Shown here: positions 35,280 to 44,694 of the stretch, one piece after another
Layout of the letters: every line of letters starts with the position of its first letter
Position numbering within the stretch: position 1 is the stretch's first letter
Notes under the pieces: generated by a model
What the model was told of the DNA's origin: nothing
Seen by the model: the letters and a program-made list of their open reading frames with translations, nothing else
Database searches by the model: none
Translations under genes and position numbers: made by a program
Assembly (NCBI GenBank): GCA_965220305.1
Contig: OZ244817.1
Span: forward strand, 3,596,001 to 3,660,000
From: G965220305 sp965220305
GTDB taxonomy: Bacteria; Chloroflexota; Dehalococcoidia; Lucifugimonadales; UBA3495
Direction of reading: 5' to 3'
DNA length: 64,000 nt

Positions 35280-36035
35280 TTACTGAGCGGTGGTGCCGCC
35301 GTCGATGACCAACTCGGAGCCGGTCACGAAGGAAGACTCGTCCGAGGCCAGGTAGATGACCCCGTAGGCAATCTCCTCGGGTTTACCCACCCTACCCAGG
35401 GGCAGCCGCTGCATCCGCAGTTCCAGCATGTCCGGGTCGCTAAGGGTGTCTTGAATCATGTCGGTTTCGATGGGGCCCGGGTGGATGGAGTTGCACCGGA
35501 TTCCCTCCCGGGCGTACTGGATGGCTGTGGACTTGGTGAAGAGCCGCACCGCTCCTTTGGTAGCGGTATAGCTGGCCGATCCATTGGGACTTCCCACCAG
35601 TCCCGCCGTGGAGGAAATATTGATAATAGAGCCTCCGCCGGCCTCGCGCATGGCTGGGATGGCGCTCTTCGTACCTAAGAATACGCCTTTGGCGTTGACC
35701 GCAAAAATGCGGTCCCAGTCCTCCACCGTAGTCTCTTCGATGTTCTTGCGGATGAGGATTCCGGCGTTGTTCACCAGTACGTCAAGCCGGCCGTAGCGGT
35801 TGACTGCTTCGTCCACCGCCGCCTGCCAATCGGCCTCCTGGGTCACGTCCAGGTGGACGTAGGTAGCCTCGCCGCCCAATTCCCGTATTTCTGCCTCCAC
35901 CTGCCTTCCGGCGTCGTCCAGCAGATCACCGAATATTACCTTGGCTCCCTCGGAGGCCAACATGCGGGCTTCGGTGGCTCCCTGGCCACGGGCCCCTCCG
36001 CTGATTATTGCTACCTTGCCATCCAATCGTCCCAT
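35280..36035 (-). CDS. Short-chain dehydrogenase/reductase (SDR)
   Basis: A 251-residue classical SDR: GGARGQGATEARMLASEG cofactor motif, NNAGILIRKNIEETTVEDWD, catalytic INISSTAGLVG and YTATKGAVRL, and ending SSFVTGSELVIDGGTTAQ. The GARGQG motif is typical of 3-alpha/20-beta-hydroxysteroid-dehydrogenase-like SDRs. ATG at 36035 chosen because GAGGTG lies 6 bases upstream. Stop to next gene 44 bases; start follows the DinB-like stop by 10 bases. Confidence 0.92.
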   Translation of the reverse strand: MGRLDGKVAIISGGARGQGATEARMLASEGAKVIFGDLLDDAGRQVEAEIRELGGEATYVHLDVTQEADWQAAVDEAVNRYGRLDVLVNNAGILIRKNIEETTVEDWDRIFAVNAKGVFLGTKSAIPAMREAGGGSIINISSTAGLVGSPNGSASYTATKGAVRLFTKSTAIQYAREGIRCNSIHPGPIETDMIQDTLSDPDMLELRMQRLPLGRVGKPEEIAYGVIYLASDESSFVTGSELVIDGGTTAQ

Positions 36036-36045
36036 GTTTAACACC

Positions 36046-36738
36046 TCACTGAGCTAGAGGGTTGTGTTCGACCTGTAAGGGTTCGCTGCGGTCCCAGTCC
36101 GGGAGGGCCATGTAGCCCTCAAAGGGCAGCTCTATCCTGGCAGTAAGACCCTGGGCGCGCTTCAACCTCTGGATGTTGTAGAGGTGGGTTATGTGTTCAA
36201 AGTAGCGATGCCGGAAAGAGGCTTCCAGGGTGATGTAGACCTGGCTGGCGTCCTCGGGGTCGGTCCGGACACCCCTCGGGTGGGCCTGGTAGAACCGGGG
36301 CCAATCGCCGGTGTTGGCGCTCTTGGTCTCCCGAGCCTGCATCGAGGCCACTGTTTCTCGCCTTAGCACCAGGTGGGAAACTTCCAGTCCCTGGCGCAGT
36401 TTCTCCAAAATGTCCGGAACGTTCCAGTATTTGTCCTCGTCCAACCTTCGGTCATGGGGGGAATTGGCGATGCCGTCCAGGTCGTCCACGTCGGGAAGCC
36501 CCTCCGGGAATAGTTGCTCGCCCCAACGAAGCAGGAACCACCGGAAATCGCCCGAGGCCATGTGGCTCAGGTTCCGGCGGATGCTCCACTTGCTCCATTC
36601 CCATTGGTCCGACTCGAAGTCCAGTTGGGCGTCGGATAAGCCCTCGATCTCGGTGGTAATCATCTCGTATAGCTGGCGCTCGAACTGGGGAAACAGCGCG
36701 GTGCCCGGCGCGTCACCGGGTAGCTCAGGAGTGGTCAT
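36046..36738 (-). CDS. DinB-like four-helix protein
   Basis: A 230-residue protein with features of the DinB/YfiT superfamily: WSIRRNLSHMASGDFRWFL with the first His, SHLVLRRETVASM, and RHRYFEHITHLYNIQRLKRA with the metal-binding His pair. Members bind a divalent metal by three His and several transfer small thiols; others have no known role. It sits 5 bases after the cysteine desulfurase and 10 before the SDR, so it is part of one transcript. Confidence 0.75.
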   Translation of the reverse strand: MTTPELPGDAPGTALFPQFERQLYEMITTEIEGLSDAQLDFESDQWEWSKWSIRRNLSHMASGDFRWFLLRWGEQLFPEGLPDVDDLDGIANSPHDRRLDEDKYWNVPDILEKLRQGLEVSHLVLRRETVASMQARETKSANTGDWPRFYQAHPRGVRTDPEDASQVYITLEASFRHRYFEHITHLYNIQRLKRAQGLTARIELPFEGYMALPDWDRSEPLQVEHNPLAQ

Positions 36739-36743
36739 GCTCC

Positions 36744-37895
36744 CTAACCTCCCACGGGTTGGGCTGGCAGGTGGGGAAATACCACCCGGGTAACTTCCGC
36801 AACCGCCCGATCGATTTCTTCGGATGTGGTGTATCTGCCCACCGAAAACCGAAGAGTCCCCATCGCGTACTCCAAGGGGACTCCCATCGCCTCCAGCACG
36901 CTGGAAACTTCCACCCGGTCGGTGTGGCAGGCCGCCCCCGCCGATGCGGCCAAGTCTTCCATTTCGTCCAGCACAGTATTGGCTTCCACGCCCTTGAAGC
37001 TGACGCTGGAAGTGTTGGGCAGCCGTATTGTCGGGTGCCCGTTTATGCGAATGTTTCCAAAGACGGCTCCCAGTCCTGTCTCCAACCTGTCCCGCATCTC
37101 TTGCATTTGGTGTTGGTAGGTGGGCAGGTTATCCTCGATTAACTCGCACGCCTGACCCAGCGCGGCCATCTGAATTACGTTCTCGGTCCCGGCCCTCCAA
37201 CCCGCTTCGTGGCCGGCGCCGTGCATCTGTTTTTCCAGCGTAACCCCTCTACGAACGTACAGCGCGCCAATGCCCTTGGGGGCGTAGAGTTTGTGGCCCG
37301 CGATGGATAGCAAGTCCACGCCCAGGTCGTCCACCTTCACCGGAATCTTCCCCACGGACTGGGCGCAATCGGCGTGCAGCAGGGCCCCACGCCGGTGGGT
37401 TATCTCGGCGATTTCCCGGATTGGCTCAATCGTGCCCACCTCGTTGTTGGCGTGCATGATACTGATGAGGGTAGTCTGGGGGCCGATGGCCTCTTCCACC
37501 TGCCTCGGGTCCACCATTCCGTACTGGTCCACAGGTAGATAGGTCGCCCGGTAGCCCTGGGCCTCCAGAAACTTGAACACTTCGATTACTGCTGGATGCT
37601 CAACCGCCGAGGTGATGATGTGGTTCCCACGGGAGCGGTTGGCAGCGGCGGCCCCCTTAATTGCGTAGTTGTTGGACTCGGTGCCGCCGCTGGTGAAGAT
37701 TAGCTCATCGCTGTGGCAACCCAGCAGCCGAGCCACCTGGTCTCGGGCAACGCTAACCCCCTGGTTGGCGTTGCGTCCGTAGAGGTGTCCGCTGGAGGGG
37801 TTGCCAAAGTGATCGTAGATGTAGGGCAGCATGGCCTCTGCCACCCGAGGGTCGATGGGAGTCGTCGCGTTGTAGTCAAGGTAGACTGGATTCAT
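36744..37895 (-). CDS. Cysteine desulfurase (NifS/IscS family)
   Basis: A 383-residue PLP enzyme: start VYLDYNATTPIDPRVAEAML, LIFTSGGTESNNYAIKG, HADCAQSVGKIPV, Schiff-base Lys in SIAGHKLYAPKGIGALYVRR, and the catalytic Cys loop ASAGAACHTDRVEVS. It takes sulfur from cysteine as a persulfide for Fe-S clusters, tRNA thiolation or other uses. First gene of a leftward run with DinB-like, SDR and radical-SAM-like genes; no IscU, SufB or MnmA lies nearby. Confidence 0.93.
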   Translation of the reverse strand: MNPVYLDYNATTPIDPRVAEAMLPYIYDHFGNPSSGHLYGRNANQGVSVARDQVARLLGCHSDELIFTSGGTESNNYAIKGAAAANRSRGNHIITSAVEHPAVIEVFKFLEAQGYRATYLPVDQYGMVDPRQVEEAIGPQTTLISIMHANNEVGTIEPIREIAEITHRRGALLHADCAQSVGKIPVKVDDLGVDLLSIAGHKLYAPKGIGALYVRRGVTLEKQMHGAGHEAGWRAGTENVIQMAALGQACELIEDNLPTYQHQMQEMRDRLETGLGAVFGNIRINGHPTIRLPNTSSVSFKGVEANTVLDEMEDLAASAGAACHTDRVEVSSVLEAMGVPLEYAMGTLRFSVGRYTTSEEIDRAVAEVTRVVFPHLPAQPVGG

Positions 37896-38000
37896 AGACC
37901 GATTCCCGTATCCAAGCGGGATACTGTATTATAATGGGCAGCTAATGGGGTAGTGCCTACTTTATTATGATTCCTTTGGAAGCGCAACCGCGCCCAGGTT

Positions 38001-38030
38001 CCCCGAGCCAGGCGGCCGCCTGGCTCGGGG
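38001..38030. promoter_or_regulatory. 30-bp perfect palindrome in a divergent intergenic region
   Basis: CCCCGAGCCAGGCGG is followed at once by its reverse complement, with no spacer. It lies 105 bases before the cysteine desulfurase start on the left and 51 before the aminopeptidase C start on the right. TATAAT-like boxes (around 37935) lie to its left. It could be an operator for both genes or a leader hairpin of the aminopeptidase transcript. Confidence 0.6.
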
Positions 38031-38081
38031 GTAATGTGGAATAGGCGGCTCGCTGGGAAGGGAACGACTAGGAGAGGAGAC

Positions 38082-39449
38082 ATGGGTATTAGCAGTTCGG
38101 ACGCCGACAACCCGCAGCCGGGCGCCCTCACCCAGGAACACTTTGCTGAGTTTCAGGTGGCTTTCCAAGACGACCCTACCAAGCGCCTGATGCAGAACGT
38201 GGTCACCCAGCGGGACGTGAACGAGGTGGCCCTGGACCGGACCATCGTCGCCGAGGCCAACCACAGTTTCTCCACCACCCTGGACGACTGGTCCGTGACC
38301 AATCAGGCCCGCTCCGGGCGCTGCTGGATGTTTGCCGGGCTGAACCTCTTTCGTGTCGACACCAAGGACGTGCTGAACCTGAAGCAGTTCGAGTTCAGCC
38401 AGAACTACGTCATGTTCTGGGATAAGATGGAGCGGTCCAACTACGTGCTGGAAGCAATCATCGAGACCGCCGACCGGCCATCGGACGACCGCACAGTCTC
38501 CTGGTTGTTGCAGCACCCCCTGGGTGATGGCGGGCAATGGGACATGTTCACCAGCCTGATTAGGAAGCACGGCGTGGTACCCAAGACGGTGATGCCCGAA
38601 ACCGAGAGTTCCAGCAATTCCGCCCGGATGAACTCCATCCTGGACTACCAGGTGCGCCAGGGGGCCAAGAAAATTCGCGAGCTCTACAGCGGGGAGGCTG
38701 GCCTGGACGAGATGCGCCAGGCCAAGAACGAGACCCTTTCGGTAATCTACCAGGTGTTGTGCATCCACCTGGGGACTCCGCCCCGCAGCTTCCTGTGGCA
38801 GTGGACCAACAGAGATGGAGATTTTCAGCGGGACGGGGAAATGACTCCCCTGTCCTTCGCCGAGAAGTATATTGGCACTCCCATGGATGACTACGTGTGT
38901 TTGGTGCACGACCCCCGGGAAACCAGCGAAATGGGGCGGACCTTCACCATCCAATTCCTCGGCAACGTGGTGGATGGCACGCCCATCAAATACCTGAACA
39001 TCGACATCGAGCTGATGAAAGACATCACCATGCGGATGTTGCAGGATGGCAAGCCAGTTTGGATGGGCTGCGATACCGGCAAACAGATGCACCGGGACAA
39101 GGGAATTTGGGACGCCGACCTGTTCGACTACCCCAGCGTCTACGGGGCGGATTTCTCCTTGGACAAGGCCGCCCGACTGGAGTACCACCAGACCCGCATG
39201 ACTCACGCCATGCTGTTCACCGGCGTGGACGTGGTGGACGGCAAGCCTCGCCGTTGGAGGGTAGAAAATAGCTGGGATGACAAGGTGGGAGACAAGGGGT
39301 TCTTCTTGATGAACGATTCCTGGTTCGCCGAGTATATGTTTGAGGTGGCGGTCCCCAGGAGCTATCTTCCGCAGGAGTTGCAGGAAGCAGCGGATATGGA
39401 GCCCATCGTTTTGCCCCCCTGGGACCCGATGGGTTCGTTGGCAAGTTAG
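38082..39449 (+). CDS. pepC: Aminopeptidase C (bleomycin hydrolase family)
   Basis: A 455-residue papain-like cysteine peptidase of the C1B family. Catalytic Cys about C81 in NQARSGRCWMFAGLN, His about H375 in MTHAMLFTGVD, Asn about N396 in WRVENSWDDKVGDKGFFLMN. Family members form hexameric barrels and release N-terminal residues from peptides in the cytoplasm; length is normal. The ATG at 38082 follows GGAGAGGAG; an upstream in-frame start would lie on the palindrome. No signal peptide. Confidence 0.93.
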   Translation: MGISSSDADNPQPGALTQEHFAEFQVAFQDDPTKRLMQNVVTQRDVNEVALDRTIVAEANHSFSTTLDDWSVTNQARSGRCWMFAGLNLFRVDTKDVLNLKQFEFSQNYVMFWDKMERSNYVLEAIIETADRPSDDRTVSWLLQHPLGDGGQWDMFTSLIRKHGVVPKTVMPETESSSNSARMNSILDYQVRQGAKKIRELYSGEAGLDEMRQAKNETLSVIYQVLCIHLGTPPRSFLWQWTNRDGDFQRDGEMTPLSFAEKYIGTPMDDYVCLVHDPRETSEMGRTFTIQFLGNVVDGTPIKYLNIDIELMKDITMRMLQDGKPVWMGCDTGKQMHRDKGIWDADLFDYPSVYGADFSLDKAARLEYHQTRMTHAMLFTGVDVVDGKPRRWRVENSWDDKVGDKGFFLMNDSWFAEYMFEVAVPRSYLPQELQEAADMEPIVLPPWDPMGSLAS

Positions 39450-39507
39450 GGCGTATCGCTGGGTTAGCCTCCCGTGTAATGCGCGCCGACGCCTGGTACG
39501 CCATGTA

Positions 39508-39539
39508 GGGGCGGACAGCGGTCCGCCCCGTTTGTTTTT
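39508..39539 (+). terminator. Rho-independent terminator of pepC
   Basis: GGGGCGGAC and GTCCGCCCC form a 9-bp GC stem with a 4-base loop, followed by GTTTGTTTTT. It is 58 bases after the pepC stop. Confidence 0.85.
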
Positions 39540-39549
39540 GGGCAGAACC

Positions 39550-39662
39550 TTTCGATTCTCCAGGTACAGACCGGTGCGCCCCTACGGGTAGGCCACAATC
39601 CCCCACCGTCCTTCCCGCCTTCACTTCGTCATTCCCGCGAAAGCGGGAATCCAGGGGTGGGG
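39550..39662. repeat. Dispersed repeat with palindromic unit
   Basis: 39550-39572 is identical to 6328-6350. At 39628-39650 lies the CATTCCCGCGAAAGCGGGAA palindromic unit followed by TCCAGGGGTGGGG, as at 41.3 kb. Confidence 0.75.
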
Positions 39663-39672
39663 CGCTGGCGTC

Positions 39673-40887
39673 TTAAATGGTCAATTCCAGGATGTACAAC
39701 CCGCCCTTAATCCGGTCCACCACGTACATGATGCGGTTCTCGTCGACAAAGATGTCGTTGATGCCGTTGGCCGGCGCCGACTCGGGAATTGGCGGAATGA
39801 AGGAAGCAACCTCCTGGGGCTGGAAGGGATTGCTCAGGTCAAACACCCGAATGCCGCCGTTGAAGAAAGTGGCGAAGACCAACTCATCCGACTGGTAGGA
39901 GGTGGCTACTGGCTGGTTTTCGTGGATGTTGTGCGCTCCGTAGCGCCCGGGGCGGTTGAAGAAGTCGTCGGTGTCCTGCATGGGCAGGGTGCTGATAATT
40001 ACCGGGTTGGTCTCCAGCCGGTTGTCGATAATCCAGACCAACTTGGGGTAGTCCCCGCCACCGTTGTGGGTCGCCTCCTGGGTTACCACCAACAGGTCGC
40101 GGCTGAACATGGGCAAGACCGTGTGGGCAAAACCGGGGAAAGGCGGGGCGAAGTTGACATTGCTAATCATGGACGGTTGGGCCTTGTCCGAGATGTCCAG
40201 GATTATCACTCCCGAGTCCTTCCAGCCGCAGTAAGCCCGGTCGGGACGTTGCGGGTAAACGTTGGCATTGTGGACACTGTGGCCGGTATCGAAGTCGGGA
40301 TGGCGGGGCAAAGGCGGGGCCGAATCGCCTTCCCTGGCGCCGGGCACCCACCACCGGCCCGCCTCGGCGGGGCGGCTGGGGTCTTTAACGTCCACAATCA
40401 TATATAACTGGTCGTCCTTCTGGTCCCGGGGCTGGAAATCGGCGGCCCCGGTGGACAGGTGGGCGTACTCGCCATCCACCCACCACAGGCAGTGGCAGCC
40501 CCTGGAATACTCGCCGGAAAGGTCAAGGTAGCTGATGGACTGGGGACTATCGGGGTTGCTGATGTCGAAGGCCTCCAAGCCCACGCCGGGCTGCCCTGGC
40601 TGTTGGGACTGGTAGGCCACCAGCATGGTGTCGCCCCACACGGACAGGGAATTGGAGCGCAGGTGTTGGTACTTCAGGTCTGTCTGGACCAGCATCTTGG
40701 GGTTCCTGATGTCGGTTACGTCCACACTGGTGAAGTTCTTCGGGGCGCTCTCGTGGGCCAGGTAGAGGGTACGTCGCCCATCGCTCGCTTGATGCAGGTC
40801 AATGCCTTCGCCGATGTTCCCGAAGCCTCCCAACTCGTTGTGGGAGATTAGCCGCATGTTATGGATTTCCTGCACTCTGGTAGTCAT
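39673..40887 (-). CDS. LVIVD-type beta-propeller protein
   Basis: A 404-residue protein made of repeats of about 50 residues with the pattern (V/L)DVxDxxxP: SVDVTDIRNPKMLVQTDL, EAFDISNPDSPQSISYLDLS, MIVDVKDPSRPAEAGRWWVP, VILDISDKAQPSMISNVNFA, VFDLSNPFQPQEVASFIPPI. This fits the LVIVD repeat propeller family. No signal peptide is evident, so it may be cytoplasmic. AAAGGAGGG precedes the ATG. Function unknown; likely protein- or ligand-binding scaffold. Confidence 0.85.
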   Translation of the reverse strand: MTTRVQEIHNMRLISHNELGGFGNIGEGIDLHQASDGRRTLYLAHESAPKNFTSVDVTDIRNPKMLVQTDLKYQHLRSNSLSVWGDTMLVAYQSQQPGQPGVGLEAFDISNPDSPQSISYLDLSGEYSRGCHCLWWVDGEYAHLSTGAADFQPRDQKDDQLYMIVDVKDPSRPAEAGRWWVPGAREGDSAPPLPRHPDFDTGHSVHNANVYPQRPDRAYCGWKDSGVIILDISDKAQPSMISNVNFAPPFPGFAHTVLPMFSRDLLVVTQEATHNGGGDYPKLVWIIDNRLETNPVIISTLPMQDTDDFFNRPGRYGAHNIHENQPVATSYQSDELVFATFFNGGIRVFDLSNPFQPQEVASFIPPIPESAPANGINDIFVDENRIMYVVDRIKGGLYILELTI

Positions 40888-41333
40888 GCTTGCCCTCCTT
40901 TCGCGTCCTACTTGTTCGCTGCTGCCGCTGTCTCAGGGTGCTGTAGTCCGTATTATATCCCACCGAGCCTCGGCGCGACGGGAAGCGTGGGGGGCATTGG
41001 AACCTGGCTCGGCAGTACCGACCGCACCGGCGTAGCGGACTACCTTGGCGACAGACCTGGGGCGCTCCCCGATAAGGCGCGGCCCGGTACAGGGCCTTGC
41101 AATGGTTCTTGGAAAACCGCTCATCACCCCGCCTTCTCGGAGTGCAGGCTCTGAGTTTGTCGAAGGACCGGCTCCGAGGGGAGCGAAGGATCTAAGTCCC
41201 CGGCCCGCAGAAGCCCGCTGCTCTTGAAATCCGGCCTCCGCCGGAATGACGATGGGGGTGGCGGCCTGCCCGTTGGGGGGAGTGGGTCTCTACCCGGAGA
41301 AAAGGGCAAGGTGCGCTTTCAGGCGGCGCCCCC

Positions 41334-41433
41334 ACCGTCATTCCCGCGAAGGCGGGAATCCAGGGGTGGGGGCTTGTGCTGTCTGGGGACTTTAGACCAT
41401 TCCCTCCGCTCACAGTCACAATCGAAAGACCCG
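41334..41433. repeat. Dispersed intergenic repeat, copy B
   Basis: Close match to 22938-23036, with the same palindromic unit at the left and AATCGAAAGACCC at the right. A CCGG-type palindromic unit stands nearby at about 41230-41250. The remaining part of the gap 40888-41333 has no recognisable gene. Confidence 0.8.
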
Positions 41434-41453
41434 GCTGCCCGGTACAGCGTTCT

Positions 41454-41482
41454 TGACCGGATACTGCTTTCCTGTTACCTTC
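41454..41482 (+). promoter_or_regulatory. Candidate promoter of the oligopeptide ABC operon
   Basis: TTGACC and TACCTT are spaced by 17 bases, 37 bases before the ATG of the binding protein. It starts directly after repeat copy B. Confidence 0.45.
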
Positions 41483-41518
41483 AAAGTTGACTGTTCTGGT
41501 TCCCACGAGGTGGAATTG

Positions 41519-43489
41519 ATGGCTTCCCGACTCAGATGGCTGGTTGGTCTCGTCCTGGTGGTGGCCCTATTGGTGCAATTGGGCTGCACCCGGGAAGTGG
41601 AGGTGGTGCGCGAGGTGGTGGTTACGCCGACCCCCGGGCCCCGGGCCGCTGCTCCCGAAACCACCAGCACCCCGGCGCAGGAGACTGGTTCCAGCGATGG
41701 GGAGAAGGTCTACCAACTGGGCATCTCCGAAGACTTGACCACCACCAACTTTTGGGCCTACTTGGGCCCGGATACCACCATCTGGAATCGATATGTCCTG
41801 GCGGGCGGCAAGGCCAGTCTCTATTCCTACTCGGACCAACGGTTCGACTGGATACCGTCGCTGGCCGAGGGTTTTCCTACCCCCCTTCTGGAAGAGTCCG
41901 TTGGTGGAGAGACCTTCTGGACCACCGAGGTGGACCTGAAGCGCGGAGTCAAGTGGAGCGACGGCAATGACGTTACCGCCGAGGACTTCGTGTTCACGGC
42001 CCACACCGCCACGGAATTGGAGCTGACCGGAAACTGGCCCTCTATGGTAGACCCGGAGTTCTTTCACCACGCCGAGGCCCCGGACCCCTACAAGCTGAAG
42101 GTCTTCTTCAAGCAGAAGCCTGGCCTGGCCCGTTGGCAGTTTGGCCTGGCCTTCCTGCCCATCTTCTCCAAAGCCTATTGGGGACCCGTGGTGGACGATG
42201 CCAAGCAGGCCGGAGACGCGGTCGAGCAGCAGAAGGCGCTGTATTCCCACGTTCCCGACGGCGAGCCCACCGCCGGGGGGTTCCGGTTCCAGAAGTGGGA
42301 GCGCGGCGCATTCGCGGAAAAGGCCAAGAACGACGGTTTTTTCTTCAGCGATAGCGTGGTCACCCAATACGCCAACGGCTCCTATGCCGAGGCCAAGTCG
42401 GGCGTTTACGAGTTCGCCGCCTACGGCGAGGCAGGCGGCGACAAGGCCCTGGAATACACCGTTGGCCCCCATGCCGACAGTACCATTTACTCCATATACG
42501 GAAGTCAGGATGCCACCGTGCTGGCTCTCAAAAAGGGCGACATTGATTTCATGCTCAACCCCCTGGGGCTGTCCAGGGGCCTGCAGGAGCAGTTGGAAGG
42601 AGAGGAAGGGCTGGCGACCATCGAGAATCCGTCCTCGGGCGTCCGGTACCTGGGCTTCAACTTCCGCAAGCCGCCCATGAACAACAAAGCCTTCCGCCAT
42701 GCTGTGGCAACCCTAATAGACAAGGAATTCCTGACCAACACTGTACTTCAAGGCGTGGCAATCCCGGTGTATACCATGGTTCCCGAGGGTAACAAGGCTT
42801 GGCACAACGGGGACGTGCCCCTAATCGGCAAGGGTTTGACCCGGGGAGAACGGGTAGCCAGGGCCGTGGAGTTGCTCAAGGAAGCCGGGTTTACCTGGGA
42901 GACCGAACCTCGGGTAAGCGAAGACGGCAAGTTTGTGGAACAACGGGGTGAGGGACTGAAGATGCCCAACGGGGAACCCGTTCCCGAAATGAACGTGCTG
43001 GCCCCCAGCGCAGGCTACGACCCCCTGCGCTCCACCTTCGCCATCTGGATTGAAAGGTGGATGGACGAAATGGGGATTCCCCTGCGGGCCAACCTTACGG
43101 GGTTCAACCTCATCGTGGAAAAGGTGTTCGACCAGCAGGACTTTGATATGTGGATCCTTGGTTGGAGTCTCAGCCTCTATCCGGACTACTTGGAGGCCTT
43201 CTTCCACAGCCGCCATTCTGATCTGGAAGAGCACAACGCGGGGGGCTACAACAACCCGGAGTTCGACCGACTGGCCGACGAGCTACTGGCGGAGACGGAC
43301 CTGGAAACGGCTCGCCAGCAGGTCTTCCAGATGCAGGAGTTTCTGGCCGACGAGTTGCCCTACGTGGTGTTGTTTACCACCCCTATAGTTGAGACTTACC
43401 GCAACGACCGGATTGAGTTCCCCTACACCGAGTCTCTTGGCGGGTTGCAAAACTCCGCCGGTCTAACCACCATTGTCCAGATTAAGTGA
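41519..43489 (+). CDS. Oligopeptide-type ABC transporter substrate-binding lipoprotein
   Basis: A 656-residue SBP_bac_5 protein. Residues 1-23 are a lipoprotein signal (LVGLVLVVALLVQLGC), then a Thr/Pro-rich linker. Domain marks: WTTEVDLKRGVKWSDGNDVT, DVTAEDFVFTAH, FNFRKPPMNNKAFRHAVATL, and GGYNNPEFDRLADELL near the end. It captures peptides or similar solutes outside the membrane. The ATG at 41519 has GAGGTGG upstream and begins the signal peptide; the longer frame is rejected. First gene of a five-gene transport operon. Confidence 0.93.
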   Translation: MASRLRWLVGLVLVVALLVQLGCTREVEVVREVVVTPTPGPRAAAPETTSTPAQETGSSDGEKVYQLGISEDLTTTNFWAYLGPDTTIWNRYVLAGGKASLYSYSDQRFDWIPSLAEGFPTPLLEESVGGETFWTTEVDLKRGVKWSDGNDVTAEDFVFTAHTATELELTGNWPSMVDPEFFHHAEAPDPYKLKVFFKQKPGLARWQFGLAFLPIFSKAYWGPVVDDAKQAGDAVEQQKALYSHVPDGEPTAGGFRFQKWERGAFAEKAKNDGFFFSDSVVTQYANGSYAEAKSGVYEFAAYGEAGGDKALEYTVGPHADSTIYSIYGSQDATVLALKKGDIDFMLNPLGLSRGLQEQLEGEEGLATIENPSSGVRYLGFNFRKPPMNNKAFRHAVATLIDKEFLTNTVLQGVAIPVYTMVPEGNKAWHNGDVPLIGKGLTRGERVARAVELLKEAGFTWETEPRVSEDGKFVEQRGEGLKMPNGEPVPEMNVLAPSAGYDPLRSTFAIWIERWMDEMGIPLRANLTGFNLIVEKVFDQQDFDMWILGWSLSLYPDYLEAFFHSRHSDLEEHNAGGYNNPEFDRLADELLAETDLETARQQVFQMQEFLADELPYVVLFTTPIVETYRNDRIEFPYTESLGGLQNSAGLTTIVQIK

Positions 43490-43542
43490 TATTTCCGCCG
43501 GGGGCCCAAGAACTTGACCGCTGAAGTCAGGAGTTAGCCCGG

Positions 43543-44694
43543 ATGACTGGCTACCTGGTTCGCCGCGTGGGACAAATAGTCGTTACCCTCTTTCTGATTG
43601 TTACGCTGGCCTTCTTCCTGGTGCAGGCCCAACCCGGAGATTACGCTTCTTTCTACGCCCTCAACCCCGACCTACCCTCCGATGTCCGGGACCAGATTAG
43701 AGCGGCCTTTGGCCTGGACAAGCCCTTGTGGCAACAATACCTCATCCACCTGAAGAATACTTTCACCGGCAACTTCGGCGTCTCCTTTGGTCACTTCCCT
43801 CGTCCCGTGATGGATGTCCTCATCGAGCGGTTGCCTCGCACCGCCGTACTGTTCCTGACGGCCACGGTGGCATCCTTCTATACCGGCTTCTTCCTGGGCA
43901 AGGCCATCGCCTGGCGTCGGGGCGGCGTCCTCGAATATACCGCCACCATCTCCGGTGCGACCCTGTTCACCGTGTTCACCCCGGCCTTCGCGCTGATGAT
44001 GATTTGGGTCTTCGCCTTCAAGCTGGGCTGGTTTCCCGTGGGCAAGTTCCTGGACCCGCTGGTCTGGCGTAACGCCGAGGTCAGCGCCAACTACGTCTTC
44101 AGTCACATGCTGATTACCGCTGCCGCCTACGCCATCTTTTCATTTCTGGCCCTGTTCGCCCTCAAGAGGACGGGACGCATCGGGCTGGCGCGACTGGTGA
44201 CCCCGGCCATGCTGGTCGGTGCGCTGGTAATTCCGGTGGCCTGGGCTTTCTCCGGCATCGGTGGCCTGGCGCTGGACATCCTTAAACACATGGTCTTGCC
44301 CATCGCCACCCTTACCCTCATATCCTTTGCCGGGACCATGTTGCTCACGCGCAACAGCATGTTGGAGACAGTCCGGGAGGATTACGTCATGGCAGCCCGG
44401 GCCAAAGGACTGCCGGAGAAGCTGGTCCGCGACCGCCACGCCGCCCGCAATGCCCTGCTGCCGGTGGTCACCAGCCTGGTCTACAGCTTAATATTCGCCA
44501 TTGACGGCAGCGTAATTATCGAGGGAGTCTTCTCCTGGCCGGGCACCGGCATGACCCTGTTGCAGGCGGTACGTACCGAGGACCTACCCCTGGTGATGGG
44601 GGCAATGGTGTTCATCGGCCTGTTCGCCCTGCTGGCCCACACGATAGTGGACGTGCTCTACGTTTACCTCGACCCGAGGATACGTTACCAGTGA
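43543..44694 (+). CDS. ABC transporter permease (DppB/OppB-like)
   Basis: A 383-residue inner-membrane permease with six or more hydrophobic segments. It opens MTGYLVRRVGQIVVTLFLIV as DppB-like proteins do, has FGLDKPLWQQYLIHLKNTFT, and the EAA loop YVMAARAKGLPEKLVRDRHA with ARNALLPVVT after it. The loop contacts the ATPase. It is 53 bases after the binding protein and overlaps the next permease gene by four bases (ATGA). Confidence 0.93.
   Translation: MTGYLVRRVGQIVVTLFLIVTLAFFLVQAQPGDYASFYALNPDLPSDVRDQIRAAFGLDKPLWQQYLIHLKNTFTGNFGVSFGHFPRPVMDVLIERLPRTAVLFLTATVASFYTGFFLGKAIAWRRGGVLEYTATISGATLFTVFTPAFALMMIWVFAFKLGWFPVGKFLDPLVWRNAEVSANYVFSHMLITAAAYAIFSFLALFALKRTGRIGLARLVTPAMLVGALVIPVAWAFSGIGGLALDILKHMVLPIATLTLISFAGTMLLTRNSMLETVREDYVMAARAKGLPEKLVRDRHAARNALLPVVTSLVYSLIFAIDGSVIIEGVFSWPGTGMTLLQAVRTEDLPLVMGAMVFIGLFALLAHTIVDVLYVYLDPRIRYQ

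Noticed and set aside
37965..39206. 413-codon antisense frame opposite pepC
   Set aside because: Lies fully opposite a well-supported peptidase, low-complexity His/Gly/Val content, no recognisable domain.
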